Origin: Ideonella sp. A 288
GTDB lineage: Bacteria; Pseudomonadota; Gammaproteobacteria; Burkholderiales; Burkholderiaceae_C
Length of the DNA: 32,186 nt
Reading direction: 5' to 3'
Assembly: GCF_002198735.1 (NCBI RefSeq)
Contig: NZ_MWLO01000071.1
Coordinates: 1 to 32,186, forward strand
The stretch's first letter is position 1; every line of letters begins with the position of its first letter. Shown here in pieces: positions 1 to 8,128 of this stretch. The notes beneath the pieces were generated by a model. The model made no database searches. It was given only the letters and a program-made list of their open reading frames with translations, and was not told the origin of the DNA. A program made the position numbers and the translations under genes.

Positions 1-142
1 AGCTGTTGGTACTGCTTTGTCTTGGCCATGTGCACACCTTACGCTGCTGGGTGTTGCACTTCAGATTTGAGGCCGCCCATCCTTTCAGGCAACTGCGAAC
101 GAAGCTCGCAACAGCGCACCGCTGATCGAGGTTTCGGGCTAC

Positions 143-1087
143 TTGCCCCTGAAGGGGAAGCCGAAAGCCAAGGCAGTTCTTGGGGCGCGCAGATTTGTCG
201 CCGTGTTCTTGATGTGGCTGGCAAGCCGCGATCGCCTGTCCGAGGCGGCGGCACGAAGACTTGAACAGACACCATTTGACCTGTCACTCGAGAGTGCCAC
301 GGCAGCGATGCAGGCCGTCTTCGCAGACGTACTGCAGACAACCGACGTCGCGCCCAGCGCGCAAGCTTTCTGTCGCGCCTACCTCACCCCCGGTGAAGCC
401 AGCTTCGCGGATGACTTCCACGCCTTGTACGTCGAAGGCACCAAGGTGGATTCCTTTCTGGATGTCGCTCCGACAGCAGATGACCTCGAGAAGATCTGCG
501 CCGTGATCGATGCACGCTTTGATGCGTACTCACGAAGTCCTGACGGGCAACGCACGTTGAGCCCAACGGTTGCTGAGAGGGTCGGCAGCACTGTCGTGCA
601 GCCCGAAGAATTCAGCTTCGAGGTCTGGCGTGACCGCTTGCGGTCTTTCGATGATGTCGAACGCGGTCCAGGCGGTGAGTATCGCGCCCGAGTGGCTTCC
701 TATTTGACGACCCTCGATGAGGCCATTGACCAAGCCGACCCGCGGATCGCGGATGAACTGGTGCGCACGTACCGTTTTCACGCCGACGGCTCAATACAGT
801 CTGGATGTTGGCGTTTGCTTCGTTCAAGACCGGCGCTCGACGTTCACAGCGCCTTGATCAAGCACATCGTGGCGATTGCCGAATCGACGCCTTGGGCCAG
901 CGAGTTGGTCGATGTCTTTGAGGATGACCTGCCTGCGGAAGTTATAGCGCAAATGTCGGATGCGCTGGATGCGCAGCCCCGAGAAGTACGGTTGTCATAC
1001 GTGACCGCGCTCAAGCAAGCTGAGCGCTCGGGGAGCAGGCATGCGGCCCGCCTGCTTGCTGTGATTTACCCGAACGAAGGACACTGA
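143..1087 (+). CDS. Hypothetical protein, 314 aa, uncertain start
   Basis: I do not recognise this family. The protein is soluble-looking, with no signal peptide and no convincing membrane segment. The N-terminal third is basic then helical, and the C-terminal third (about residues 210-314) looks like an all-helical repeat. The listed start is TTG with only a weak GAGG 12 bases upstream. The frame stays open upstream to a TGA at 68-70 but contains no ATG, so either a rare start is used or the 5' end of an older gene has been lost. Codon use is less GC-biased than in the genes after 2.4 kb, which fits an accessory or transferred segment. It stands alone, with 458 bases before the next gene. 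Its length and acidic composition suggest a real protein, but no function can be assigned. Confidence 0.55.
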   Translation: MPLKGKPKAKAVLGARRFVAVFLMWLASRDRLSEAAARRLEQTPFDLSLESATAAMQAVFADVLQTTDVAPSAQAFCRAYLTPGEASFADDFHALYVEGTKVDSFLDVAPTADDLEKICAVIDARFDAYSRSPDGQRTLSPTVAERVGSTVVQPEEFSFEVWRDRLRSFDDVERGPGGEYRARVASYLTTLDEAIDQADPRIADELVRTYRFHADGSIQSGCWRLLRSRPALDVHSALIKHIVAIAESTPWASELVDVFEDDLPAEVIAQMSDALDAQPREVRLSYVTALKQAERSGSRHAARLLAVIYPNEGH

Positions 1088-1545
1088 TCGGCAGATCCAT
1101 CCTTCTGGTGCTGATGGCACGCAACTACGGAAACGGCGAAGGGGAGCAGTCAGGCAGGTGATGCATGGACCTCCCGGCAATGCACCACGCGTGGCCTGCA
1201 CGCTCACTCACGACGCTACCGACTACAGCTCCGCGTTCAGTGGGTCCAGGCGTCCAAGGGTGGCCACCGTGCGCTGCTTGGGTCGCGCGGTGTCGACACG
1301 GTAGGCCTCTGGGAGTTGGACGCACCTTCATGAGCCGGAGTGGGTGAGCCTGAAATGCACACCACTACTGTACGGACCTGAACCTATTGCCAAAAGCCGG
1401 TACGCGCCCAGGCAAACGAGTCACTACACAAATCGCTGCGTCTTGATGGCTGAGTGATTGTGTCGATTGAAAGAGTCGGCACACCCGCAGCAGTGCATTG
1501 TCGAAGTCGGGCGAACAGAATGAACTATTGCCAACGGGTTGAACG
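1088..1545. other. 458-base stretch without a clear gene
   Basis: This stretch is less GC-rich than the rest of the window. The short open frames in it have no ribosome site and no recognisable protein. Two things stand out. One is a possible minus-strand transposase remnant at about 1223-1319. The other is a 10-base direct repeat CTATTGCCAA at 1384-1393 and 1525-1534, the second copy lying just before the next gene. No terminator or promoter is convincing. Confidence 0.5.
1223..1319 (-). pseudogene. Possible remnant of an IS1634/IS4-type transposase N-terminus
   Basis: On the minus strand, one frame reads about 30 codons that end in the residues KQRTVATLGRLDPLNAEL followed by TAG. The pattern basic-QR-x-VATLGRLD resembles the N-terminal part of IS1634-like transposases, where a phrase of this kind precedes the catalytic domain. 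A TGA interrupts the same frame just upstream, and nothing downstream continues the enzyme. If real, it is a short dead fragment. The match rests on about 18 residues and could be chance, so confidence is low. Confidence 0.25.
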
Positions 1546-2016
1546 ATGAACATCTTTGTCATTTCACCTTATGTTGGTGTCAATTCCATGCTCTTTGGAA
1601 TGTCTCGTACCCGCGCGCGCGTCATGCTCGGCAAGCCAACCCGCGAGCGACGGAGCCGGTGCTCATTGGAAGTAACGGATTCCTGGCAGCCCAACAATCT
1701 TCAACTCACGTTCTCGAGTCCTGTTGGTGAACTGCTGGAAATCAGCCTTTATCCAGGTATTGGCCATGTCAGCCTGCTTGACATTGATGTGTTCGCCGAG
1801 CCGCGTGATCGCACTTACACGACGATCTGTCGGCAAGACAAATCTCCATTGCAGACGGTCGGTGTCACGGTACTTCTCTCTTTGGGTGTATCGTTGACTG
1901 GTTTTCTTCATCACGATGCCGATGGGCGGTCGATCTCCGCCTTTGCTCAGGGACGTTGGAGTGCACAAGATCCGTCCTTGTCTCCGCTGAAGTTGCCGCT
2001 TGAGCCCCTTGAGTAG
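1546..2016 (+). CDS. Hypothetical protein resembling polymorphic-toxin immunity proteins
   Basis: This is a 156-residue cytosolic-looking protein. The opening pattern 'PYVGVNSMLFGMSRTRAR' followed by VMLGKP is like the 'GIGplrfGMsr.evr..lG.P' signature of small immunity-type proteins found beside polymorphic toxins. A second, similar hydrophobic unit occurs near residues 105-120, ending in a Gly-Phe and a D-x-D-x-R segment. The frame is closed by a TGA at 1540-1542, immediately before the ATG, so this is the first possible start; no strong ribosome site is visible. No toxin gene lies in view, so it may be an orphan immunity gene. The family call is by resemblance only and no function is shown. 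Confidence 0.5.
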   Translation: MNIFVISPYVGVNSMLFGMSRTRARVMLGKPTRERRSRCSLEVTDSWQPNNLQLTFSSPVGELLEISLYPGIGHVSLLDIDVFAEPRDRTYTTICRQDKSPLQTVGVTVLLSLGVSLTGFLHHDADGRSISAFAQGRWSAQDPSLSPLKLPLEPLE

Positions 2017-2075
2017 TCGGCCCTGCAGTATCCAAACTCGGTGACCGCCTGTCCGCAGTTCGAGGACTGCGCGTC

Positions 2076-2330
2076 GTGAGCCATTGCCGGGCTGATCATC
2101 CAATTGCCGGCGACCTGTCGCCCTCTGCACCCGACGTGCTAGATCAGACAAGGGCGATCTGGGGCGAAGAAGGCGCATCCAACGACGAGCAGGCCAGCTT
2201 CTTCGTCGACGGCGTGCAGGGCGTCGCGTGGGTGGTCAATCTCGGACTCTTACCCGCAAGACGCAGCCTGAAGCACCTGAAGATCCTGCACCTGGGCGAC
2301 TACACCGACCTCTCCACCGACCCGGGCTGA
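2076..2330 (+). CDS. Small hypothetical protein, 84 aa (doubtful)
   Basis: This is a short open frame with a GTG start and a GAGGA ribosome-like site 9 bases upstream. The second half contains a leucine-rich stretch (about residues 50-75), but no family is recognised. It follows the immunity-like gene by 59 bases and shares its lower GC. It could be a genuine small gene, the decayed tail of a larger one, or a chance frame. The 67 bases after it, before the epimerase stop, hold only a weak hairpin. Confidence 0.28.
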   Translation: MSHCRADHPIAGDLSPSAPDVLDQTRAIWGEEGASNDEQASFFVDGVQGVAWVVNLGLLPARRSLKHLKILHLGDYTDLSTDPG

Positions 2331-2379
2331 GGCTTTTGGGCCGGCCGTCGGCACCGCGGTAGATGGTCCCCCCAACGCC

Positions 2380-2392
2380 GCGCCCCAGGCGC
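2380..2392 (-). terminator. Weak hairpin after the epimerase gene
   Basis: GCGCC-CCA-GGCGC forms a 5-bp GC stem just downstream of the epimerase stop on the minus strand. There is no T-tract. It marks the end of the minus-strand run, but alone it is weak evidence for termination. Confidence 0.2.
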
Positions 2393-2397
2393 CCATA

Positions 2398-3276
2398 TCA
2401 GCCCCTGGTCACCGGCAACACCTCCGCCGACACCTCATCCAACTGCCGCAGCACCTCGTCGAAGCCGTGGCGCGGGCGCCAGCCCAGCACCGCTTCCGCC
2501 CGCGCGGGGCTGTAGACCCGGTCGATCGACGTCGGCAGCGGCCAGCCGCGCCGATCGAAGGCCTCGGCCAGTGCCGGCGCGCGCCGCCGCAGCACCGACG
2601 ACGCATCGGCCGACAGCGCCTCGGCATCGTCCGGCACAAAGGGCGTCGCCCCCGACACGATGAACACGCCCGAGGCCGCCGGCCCGGCCCGCAACGCCAG
2701 CGCGTGGGCCTCGGCCACGTCGCGTGCGTCGATGCCACGGTGCAGGCGGTAGGCCGCCATCTGCGGCGCCGGCTCGGGAAAGCAGCGCGACATGCGCAGC
2801 ACCGTCAGCGCCGGGCCGCCGCGCTCGGCGGCCTCGGACAGCAGTCGCTCGGCAGCCAGCTTGCTGTGGTGGTAGATGGTGCGGGGCTGCGGCACCGTCT
2901 GCTCGGTGACCCAGCCGGCGCGGCCCGGCGGTGTGGCCGCGTCGCCGTACAGCGCGGTAGTGCTGGTGTAGATCAGGCGTCGCACGCCGTGCCGCTGCGC
3001 GACCTGCAGCAGCCGGCGCGTGCCGTCCACGTTGATGCGCTCGAACTCGGCGTCGGGCACCAGCCCCACCTGCGGCGCGTGCAGCGCGGCGACGTGCACC
3101 ACCGCGTCCACGCCTTCGAGCGCGCGGTCCAGCAGCGCCTCGTCGGCCAGGTCGCCGACGAAGGCCGCGGTGGATGACGGCGCGCGGTCGAGGCCGCTCA
3201 CCTCGTGGTCCAGCGCCAGCCTCACCCACACGGCGCGGCCGATGCGGCCGGTGGCGCCGGTGACCAGCACCTTCAT
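2398..3276 (-). CDS. NAD(P)-dependent epimerase/dehydratase (extended SDR)
   Basis: This is a 292-residue extended short-chain dehydrogenase. A Rossmann cofactor motif TGATGRIG sits at residues 6-13. The active site is visible as S/T at 105-107 and the YHHSK pair Y135/K139. Residue D42 in a VGDL context would contact the adenine, as in nucleotide-sugar epimerases. The substrate cannot be read from sequence; sugar nucleotides or other hydroxy-ketones are typical. The ATG at 3276 is chosen because the fold begins with MKVLVTGATG there and it overlaps the stop of the upstream small membrane gene by four bases (ATGA), implying translational coupling. An upstream in-frame extension is possible but would add a low-complexity Ala/Gly tail inside the neighbour's frame. 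Confidence 0.88.
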   Translation of the reverse strand: MKVLVTGATGRIGRAVWVRLALDHEVSGLDRAPSSTAAFVGDLADEALLDRALEGVDAVVHVAALHAPQVGLVPDAEFERINVDGTRRLLQVAQRHGVRRLIYTSTTALYGDAATPPGRAGWVTEQTVPQPRTIYHHSKLAAERLLSEAAERGGPALTVLRMSRCFPEPAPQMAAYRLHRGIDARDVAEAHALALRAGPAASGVFIVSGATPFVPDDAEALSADASSVLRRRAPALAEAFDRRGWPLPTSIDRVYSPARAEAVLGWRPRHGFDEVLRQLDEVSAEVLPVTRG

Positions 3277-3476
3277 CGGCGGTGGCCCAGCAGGCGCGCC
3301 GGCAGGAACAGCAGCGCCTCGATCAGCGCAAACACCGCCGACAGCGCCACGCCCAGCAGCCGGAAGGGCAGCGACAACAGCCACACCAGCGGCCACAGCA
3401 CCAGCGCGGCCAGCGCCAGCGGCCACGACAGCACGAACAGCAGGCACCACGCCAACAGGCCGAGCAGGATTTTCAT
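3273..3476 (-). CDS. Small inner-membrane protein, 67 aa
   Basis: This very hydrophobic 67-residue protein has two or three predicted membrane stretches (about residues 2-25, 27-40 and 42-58) and a short basic tail (RLLGHRR). The ATG is preceded by GAGGAG at good spacing. It is coupled to the epimerase by a 4-base overlap, so the two are likely made together. Small membrane proteins of this type are common in Burkholderiales and have no known function. The 198 bases upstream, before the HupE-like gene stop, contain only a short direct repeat of CGGCACAG and no gene. Confidence 0.7.
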   Translation of the reverse strand: MKILLGLLAWCLLFVLSWPLALAALVLWPLVWLLSLPFRLLGVALSAVFALIEALLFLPARLLGHRR

Positions 3477-3674
3477 CGGTGGGCTCCTCTGCCGGCGGCC
3501 CCAGCCACCGTCGCCGGGCGATTGTGGCGCGGCGCGAGCCGGCGTGCTGGCCCGACGGGGCCCGGTGGCCCCGGTCTCTGCGGCGGCACAGCGCGGCACA
3601 GTGCGCACTGAGAGAGCTGGTCCGGCACTGCGGTCAGTGAACCGGCACCTCCCGGCCCGCCCGGACGCGCCGCC

Positions 3675-4868
3675 TCACGGCAGCAGGCTCAGCTCGAACC
3701 CACGCTCCACCATCCACACGCCCGCCAGCCCAGCGATGGCCACCGAGCCGCCTCGCACCACTGCCAGGCGGTAGAAGCGCCCGTCGCGCAGCGCGAAGGC
3801 CAGCGGCAGGCCGATCGCCACGATCACCAACTGGCCCAGCTCGACGCCGAGGTTGAAGCCGAGCAGCGGCAGCGCCAGCGCACCACGCTGCAAGCCGAGG
3901 TCCTGCAGCGGCCCGGCAAAGCCGAAGCCGTGCACCAGGCCGAACACGCCGGCCATCGCCCAGCGCGGCCCGCGGAACAGCGGCCACAGGTTGTCCACCG
4001 CCGCCAGCAGCACGCTGGCCGCGATCAGCGATTCCACCCAGCGCGACGGCGGCGACAGCACGCCGGCCGCCGCCAGCCCCAGCGTCAGCGAGTGCGCCAC
4101 GGTGAAGGCGGTGACCAGGCGCAGCGCCTCGGCCAGCACCGGCCCCGCGCCGCCCCGCGGCACCCATTGGCCACCGTCGCGGCGCCACACCGCCACCATC
4201 AGCAGCGTGACGAGGAACAGCACATGGTCCAGCCCGATGGCGATGTGGTGCATGCCCTCGGCGACGAAGCCGAGGAAGCCCGTCGGCCCCGCCGACTCGG
4301 TCGCGGCTGGGCCTCCAGCAGCGGAGGTCGGCGCGGCGCCCTGCCCGGCGAAACGCTGCGCCGGCGCGCCTGGCACCAGCACCGCGCTGTGCTCACCGAC
4401 ACCGACGATGCGCGCGATGCCGCGGTGCGTGGCGTCGCTGTCGGCAAAGAGTCGATAGTCCACCGCCAGCGCGCCCACCGGCGCCGCGCAGCGCAGGCTT
4501 CGCCGCAGCACGGCGTGCGTGCCGTCGCTGTGCGATTCCAGCTGCGGCGCGCCGCGCGAGACGGTCTCGCAGGCCCGGCCGTCGGCCACCACCTGCACGC
4601 CATCGTCGGCCAGGCGCTCGATCTCGGCCCAGCGGCCACGCACTTCGCCCCAGGTGAGCTGGCCGTCGTCGTCGGCGTCGAGCGTCAGCACTCGGTCCAG
4701 GTCGCGCAGCGCGATGTCGAGCCGCTGCTCGACCCGCGTGCCCTCGACGGCCAGGTTGAGGAAGGCATCGCTGGGTTGGTGGGCCTGCGCCGCCAGGCCG
4801 GAGCACGACATCGCGACGGTGACGACTGCCCTGCGAAGGGCGCGTCCATTCATGGGGTGGCGGCTCAT
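3675..4868 (-). CDS. HupE/UreJ-type membrane protein with periplasmic EF-hand domain
   Basis: This 397-residue exported and membrane protein starts with a signal peptide (cleavage near residue 29, after AAQA). A periplasmic domain of about 180 residues follows, then about six membrane helices. The membrane half has the family's HHIAIGLDH segment and the VHGFGFAG motif of HupE/UreJ_2 proteins, relatives of nickel/cobalt permeases. In the periplasmic part, residues 64-75 form a textbook EF-hand loop (DADDDGQLTWGE, with D, D, D, G, L and E at positions 1, 3, 5, 6, 8 and 12). The start at 4868 overlaps the upstream TPR gene stop by four bases; an ATG at 4853 is the alternative but lacks a ribosome site. 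Metal transport or metal-dependent sensing is the likely role. The metal is not known. Confidence 0.85.
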   Translation of the reverse strand: MSRHPMNGRALRRAVVTVAMSCSGLAAQAHQPSDAFLNLAVEGTRVEQRLDIALRDLDRVLTLDADDDGQLTWGEVRGRWAEIERLADDGVQVVADGRACETVSRGAPQLESHSDGTHAVLRRSLRCAAPVGALAVDYRLFADSDATHRGIARIVGVGEHSAVLVPGAPAQRFAGQGAAPTSAAGGPAATESAGPTGFLGFVAEGMHHIAIGLDHVLFLVTLLMVAVWRRDGGQWVPRGGAGPVLAEALRLVTAFTVAHSLTLGLAAAGVLSPPSRWVESLIAASVLLAAVDNLWPLFRGPRWAMAGVFGLVHGFGFAGPLQDLGLQRGALALPLLGFNLGVELGQLVIVAIGLPLAFALRDGRFYRLAVVRGGSVAIAGLAGVWMVERGFELSLLP

Positions 4869-6145
4869 GGCTGCAGGCTCCGGTCGAGAGCGGCCAGACG
4901 ACGGTCGTGCCAGCCGGCGCGCACGCGCTGCCGCACCGGTTCGATCGCCGCGGGGTCGCCCGCGGCCACGGCGGCGCGCACCAGCAGCAGCGCGTCGGCA
5001 GGCTCCTGCTGCTGCGCCCAGTTCTCGCGGGCCAGCGCCAGCGCGGCGCGGGCGTCGCCCTGCACGTCCAGCGCCAGGCGCGCCGCCTCGCGGGCGTGGA
5101 AGCCCTCGCCGCGCCGTCGTGCCGCATCCAGCCGGGACTGCAGCGCGGCGGCCGCCGCGCCGGCCCGCGGGTCGTGCAGGCGGTGCAGCGCGATGGCCCG
5201 GCGCAGCAGCAGCGCGTCGGCCTCGCTGTCGGCCTCGGTGATCGAGGCCAGCACCTCGGCGTGGCGGCCGCGGTCGAGCAGCCAGTCGGCGTGGGCCGCC
5301 CGGGCGTAGATGCCGGGGGTGTCCGCCAAGGCCTCGCGCCAGCGCAGCGCAGCGGCCGTGTCGTCGCCGCGGCGCTCGGCCAGTTCGGCGCGCAGCAGCG
5401 CCAGCCAGGGGTCGGCCGGCACGGCACGGGCCAGCGCGGCCAGGTCGGCCTCGGCCTTCTGCGGCTGGCCCCGCAGGCTGCGCAGCTCGGCCGCGCAGGC
5501 GCGGGCCGCCGTGGCCAGCGTGGTGCCCAGCGCGGCGAAGCGCGGGCCGGCCAGGTCGGCACAGGCCTGCTGCGCCTCGGCCAGGCGGCCGGTCACCTGC
5601 AGCACCGTGGCGCGGGTCAGCGCGGCCTGGGCCTGCACCGGCAAGGGCACCGCGGCGTCGGGGCGCACCAGCGCATCGAGGTCGGTCATGGACGCGTCGA
5701 ATGCGTGCTGGCTTTGCCGCACCGTGGCGCGCAGCAGCCGCACCGCGGGGGGCGGCTCGGCCAGGGTCCACCACGGCGCCAGCGCGGCCTGGGCCGCCCC
5801 CAGTTCGCGCGGGTCGCCCGTCTGGCGGGCGCGGTCGATGGCGTGGCGCGCCACCTCCAGCGCCAGCGACAGCTGCTTCGGCTGTTGCGCGAGCCGGGCG
5901 CGCTGCGCCCGTTCGGCGCCGTCCAGCCGCTGCGGCAGGCGCTGCACCACCGCCAGATCGTCGGTGGGGGTGTAGGGCGCGGCCTGCGCCGCGGGCGTGC
6001 CCAGGCCCCACAGGGCCTGGACCAGCAGCACCGCCAGCGCACCGGCCAGCGTGCGGACCAGGTCGGTCAGCGCGCCCACCGCCGCGGTGGCCATCGCCGC
6101 GGCAGCGGCCGCCATCGCGAGGGCGCGGGGGAGGAGGGAGTTCAT
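4865..6145 (-). CDS. Exported tetratricopeptide-like protein
   Basis: This is a 426-residue protein rich in Ala, Leu and Arg. Repeated helical hairpins from about residue 60 to the end have the A-x-L-x..G-x-x-x-x-A spacing of TPR repeats. The N-terminus is long and hydrophobic (residues 1-55), ending in PAAQA, which looks like a long signal peptide or an anchor followed by a signal cleavage site. The ATG at 6145 has GGAG about 10 bases upstream; the ATG at 6160 has none. It sits between the small lipoprotein (40-base gap) and the HupE-like gene (4-base overlap), so it is probably an adaptor for the exported proteins of the operon. The binding partner is inferred only from position. Confidence 0.8.
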   Translation of the reverse strand: MNSLLPRALAMAAAAAAMATAAVGALTDLVRTLAGALAVLLVQALWGLGTPAAQAAPYTPTDDLAVVQRLPQRLDGAERAQRARLAQQPKQLSLALEVARHAIDRARQTGDPRELGAAQAALAPWWTLAEPPPAVRLLRATVRQSQHAFDASMTDLDALVRPDAAVPLPVQAQAALTRATVLQVTGRLAEAQQACADLAGPRFAALGTTLATAARACAAELRSLRGQPQKAEADLAALARAVPADPWLALLRAELAERRGDDTAAALRWREALADTPGIYARAAHADWLLDRGRHAEVLASITEADSEADALLLRRAIALHRLHDPRAGAAAAALQSRLDAARRRGEGFHAREAARLALDVQGDARAALALARENWAQQQEPADALLLVRAAVAAGDPAAIEPVRQRVRAGWHDRRLAALDRSLQP

Positions 6146-6185
6146 CGCAGAGGTCTCCATCGGTGGGCGATCGGCCGGCGGGCGG

Positions 6186-6455
6186 TCAGCCCAGGTCGAG
6201 CGGCTCGTCCGTGTCGGACGTCGGTGGCATCGCCTTGTCGATGTCCAGCGGCTCGGCAGCATCGCTGGCGGGCAGCCCGCCGACGTACTGGCCAAAGGCG
6301 CCGACCGAGGCGGTGGCGCTGGCCGGCACCTCGTTGCTCGCCACCGGCGGTGGCACGGGGTCGGTGGGGGGCGGTGGCGAGGCGTCGTCACCGCCCCCGC
6401 AGGCGGTCAGGGCGACGGCGAGCGTCAGCAGGGACAGCAGGGCATGGGTCGTCAT
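6186..6455 (-). CDS. Small acidic lipoprotein, 89 aa
   Basis: The signal sequence ends in a lipobox, LTAC, with the lipidated cysteine at about residue 19. A Gly/Asp stretch and a proline-rich linker follow, then an acidic tail (EPLDI, DEPLDLG). No folded domain is evident. The start ATG has GAGGA upstream, and the gene begins 10 bases after the DUF4331 stop, so it is clearly in that operon. It would be anchored in the outer or inner membrane facing the periplasm. Asp at +2 can retain lipoproteins in the inner membrane, but here +2 is Gly, which favours the outer membrane. Function is unknown. Confidence 0.75.
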   Translation of the reverse strand: MTTHALLSLLTLAVALTACGGGDDASPPPPTDPVPPPVASNEVPASATASVGAFGQYVGGLPASDAAEPLDIDKAMPPTSDTDEPLDLG

Positions 6456-6465
6456 GGCGCGGTCC

Positions 6466-8028
6466 TCACTGGCTGCCGGGGATCGGCGTGTTGAGGTACG
6501 GGAAGCCCGGCAGCAGCGGCACCACGGCCTGATCCACCGCGTCGTGCAGCTTGAAGGCGGTGGCGCCCAGCGGCACGGCCGAGGGCTTGCACGCCGCACC
6601 CAGCGCCAGCGCGTCGGCGTTGCCATTGGCCATGCACAGGCCGCCCATCACCGCCACGAGCGCGATGTCCACCACGTCGTCCTTCGGCCGGCGGCCGTTG
6701 GGGAAGCCCGCGTTGTCGGCGCCACCGGCCAGGATGTTGCCGACGATGCCCAGCCGGTTCTGCTGCGCGAAGGGCACCGGCGCGATCGCGGTGTTCAGGC
6801 GCAGCATCTCGGAGGCGACCACGTTCTTCGGCTGGTTCACGCCCTTGATGCCGGTGAGGAAGGTGGTGACGAGGTCGGTGCGCGGGAAGTTGGTGGGCGC
6901 GCTGCCGGGCAGTGAGAGCACGGTCTCCAGCAGCGCGGGCAGCGTCGGATTGGTCACGTAGTCGATGAACTGGCCGTCGCCGCCGGGCTTGCTGGCGTTG
7001 AACTTGTCCTTGTCCTTCAGGCCGATCACCACCTCGTTGACCAGCGGCATGCCCAGGCGCGACACCTGCACCCACGCACCGCCGGCCTTCTCGCTGGCCT
7101 GATGGCCCGAGCCCGGCTTGCCGTCGAGCAGCCGCGCCTGGCGCAGGCTGGCCGTCGTCCAGCCGCCGATCACGTCGTCGCCCTGGTCGCCGCTCTTCAG
7201 GCAGCTGCGGTGCACTTCCAGCGCCAGCGTGGTGACGTTCTTGTCGCCGATGGTGTTGGGCGCCGCGCCGATGAGCGTGGGGTCGGTGATCACGCTGACC
7301 GGGGCGTTGACGAGGTCGAAGATGGTGCCCAGGTTGACCGCGAACGGGTCCTGCCGCTGGCCGACGAACAGCCGCGCGGGCGTGGCGCAGCCGGGGATGT
7401 TGACCGCGTGGATGTGCTTGGCCGCGTAGGCGGCGTAGTCGGGGATCGTCTTCTTGCCGATGTTGTCCACCGGCTTGTCGAAGGTGGCGCTGCCGGTGCT
7501 GGCATGTGTGATCGGCAGGGCCTGGCCCTTGCGGCGGTCACCACGCACCAGGCTGACGGTGTAGGTCTCGGCCACCTGCAGGTTGGCGTCCTTCACGTTG
7601 GCCACGCCGCCGGACTGGATCAGCGGGATGCCGACCTGCTTGCCACCGATGTTGAGGCTGATGCCGGCGCCATTGCCGGACAGCGTGTTCCTGAAGCGGA
7701 ACTGGAAGCTCAGGTCTTCCTTCGCGTCGCCGTTGTGGTCGAGGTGGATCTCGTACAGCGCGTTGGGGTCGAGCGCGAAGTAGTTGGGGCCGCCATAGGC
7801 ATCCTGCAGCGGCAGGTAGTTGGCGATCAGTGTGACGAACTCCGAGCGGCCGGGCTCGTAGCTGCGGAACATGTAGAAATCGGTGCCGTCCACCTTGGGC
7901 GCGGTGGTGATGAACGGCGCCTCGCGGTGGCTGGAGGCACCGGCGGCGCCGGCCAGCACGGCCAGGGCACAAGACAAGGCGGTGGGCAGGGCGGCGGCAA
8001 GGCCGCGTCGGCGGAAATGGGGGATCAC
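6466..8028 (-). CDS. DUF4331 family exported protein
   Basis: This 520-residue protein has an N-terminal signal peptide (cleavage near residue 31). The mature form begins SSHREAPFI, the hallmark start of DUF4331 proteins. The family pattern continues with a 'DGTDFYMFRS' segment and ends with a 'GFPYLNTPIPG' segment. The start is GTG (8026-8028), with AAGGAG seven bases upstream, which fixes it well. It is the first and largest gene of an exported set (lipoprotein, TPR-like, HupE-like). A separate sigma/anti-sigma pair lies 100 bases upstream on the same strand. DUF4331 has no established function; a periplasmic beta-rich binding protein is a reasonable guess. No catalytic motif is seen. Confidence 0.9.
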   Translation of the reverse strand: MIPHFRRRGLAAALPTALSCALAVLAGAAGASSHREAPFITTAPKVDGTDFYMFRSYEPGRSEFVTLIANYLPLQDAYGGPNYFALDPNALYEIHLDHNGDAKEDLSFQFRFRNTLSGNGAGISLNIGGKQVGIPLIQSGGVANVKDANLQVAETYTVSLVRGDRRKGQALPITHASTGSATFDKPVDNIGKKTIPDYAAYAAKHIHAVNIPGCATPARLFVGQRQDPFAVNLGTIFDLVNAPVSVITDPTLIGAAPNTIGDKNVTTLALEVHRSCLKSGDQGDDVIGGWTTASLRQARLLDGKPGSGHQASEKAGGAWVQVSRLGMPLVNEVVIGLKDKDKFNASKPGGDGQFIDYVTNPTLPALLETVLSLPGSAPTNFPRTDLVTTFLTGIKGVNQPKNVVASEMLRLNTAIAPVPFAQQNRLGIVGNILAGGADNAGFPNGRRPKDDVVDIALVAVMGGLCMANGNADALALGAACKPSAVPLGATAFKLHDAVDQAVVPLLPGFPYLNTPIPGSQ

Positions 8029-8080
8029 GGGCAGTCTCCTTCGGCAGTGGATGGCGCCGAGGTGTCGGCGTCATGGGCCA

Positions 8081-8108
8081 CTTACGCAGGCCGGTGGAAA
8101 CCGGATGC
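8081..8108 (-). promoter_or_regulatory. Candidate ECF-type promoter before the DUF4331 gene
   Basis: Reading on the minus strand, GCATCC (8103-8108) is followed 16 bases later by CGTAAG (8081-8086), about 53 bases before the GTG. The CATCC -35 and CG-rich -10 with 16-17 spacing resemble the promoters of SigK-type ECF factors partnered with RskA anti-sigma factors. No clear copy was found before the sigma gene itself, so autoregulation is not supported. Confidence 0.3.
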
Positions 8109-8128
8109 GCCGATCGACGTGCGACGTG

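Noticed and set aside
1165-1347. A 60-codon plus-strand frame before the immunity-like gene
   Set aside because: It has no ribosome site and no recognisable product, and overlaps the possible transposase scrap on the other strand.
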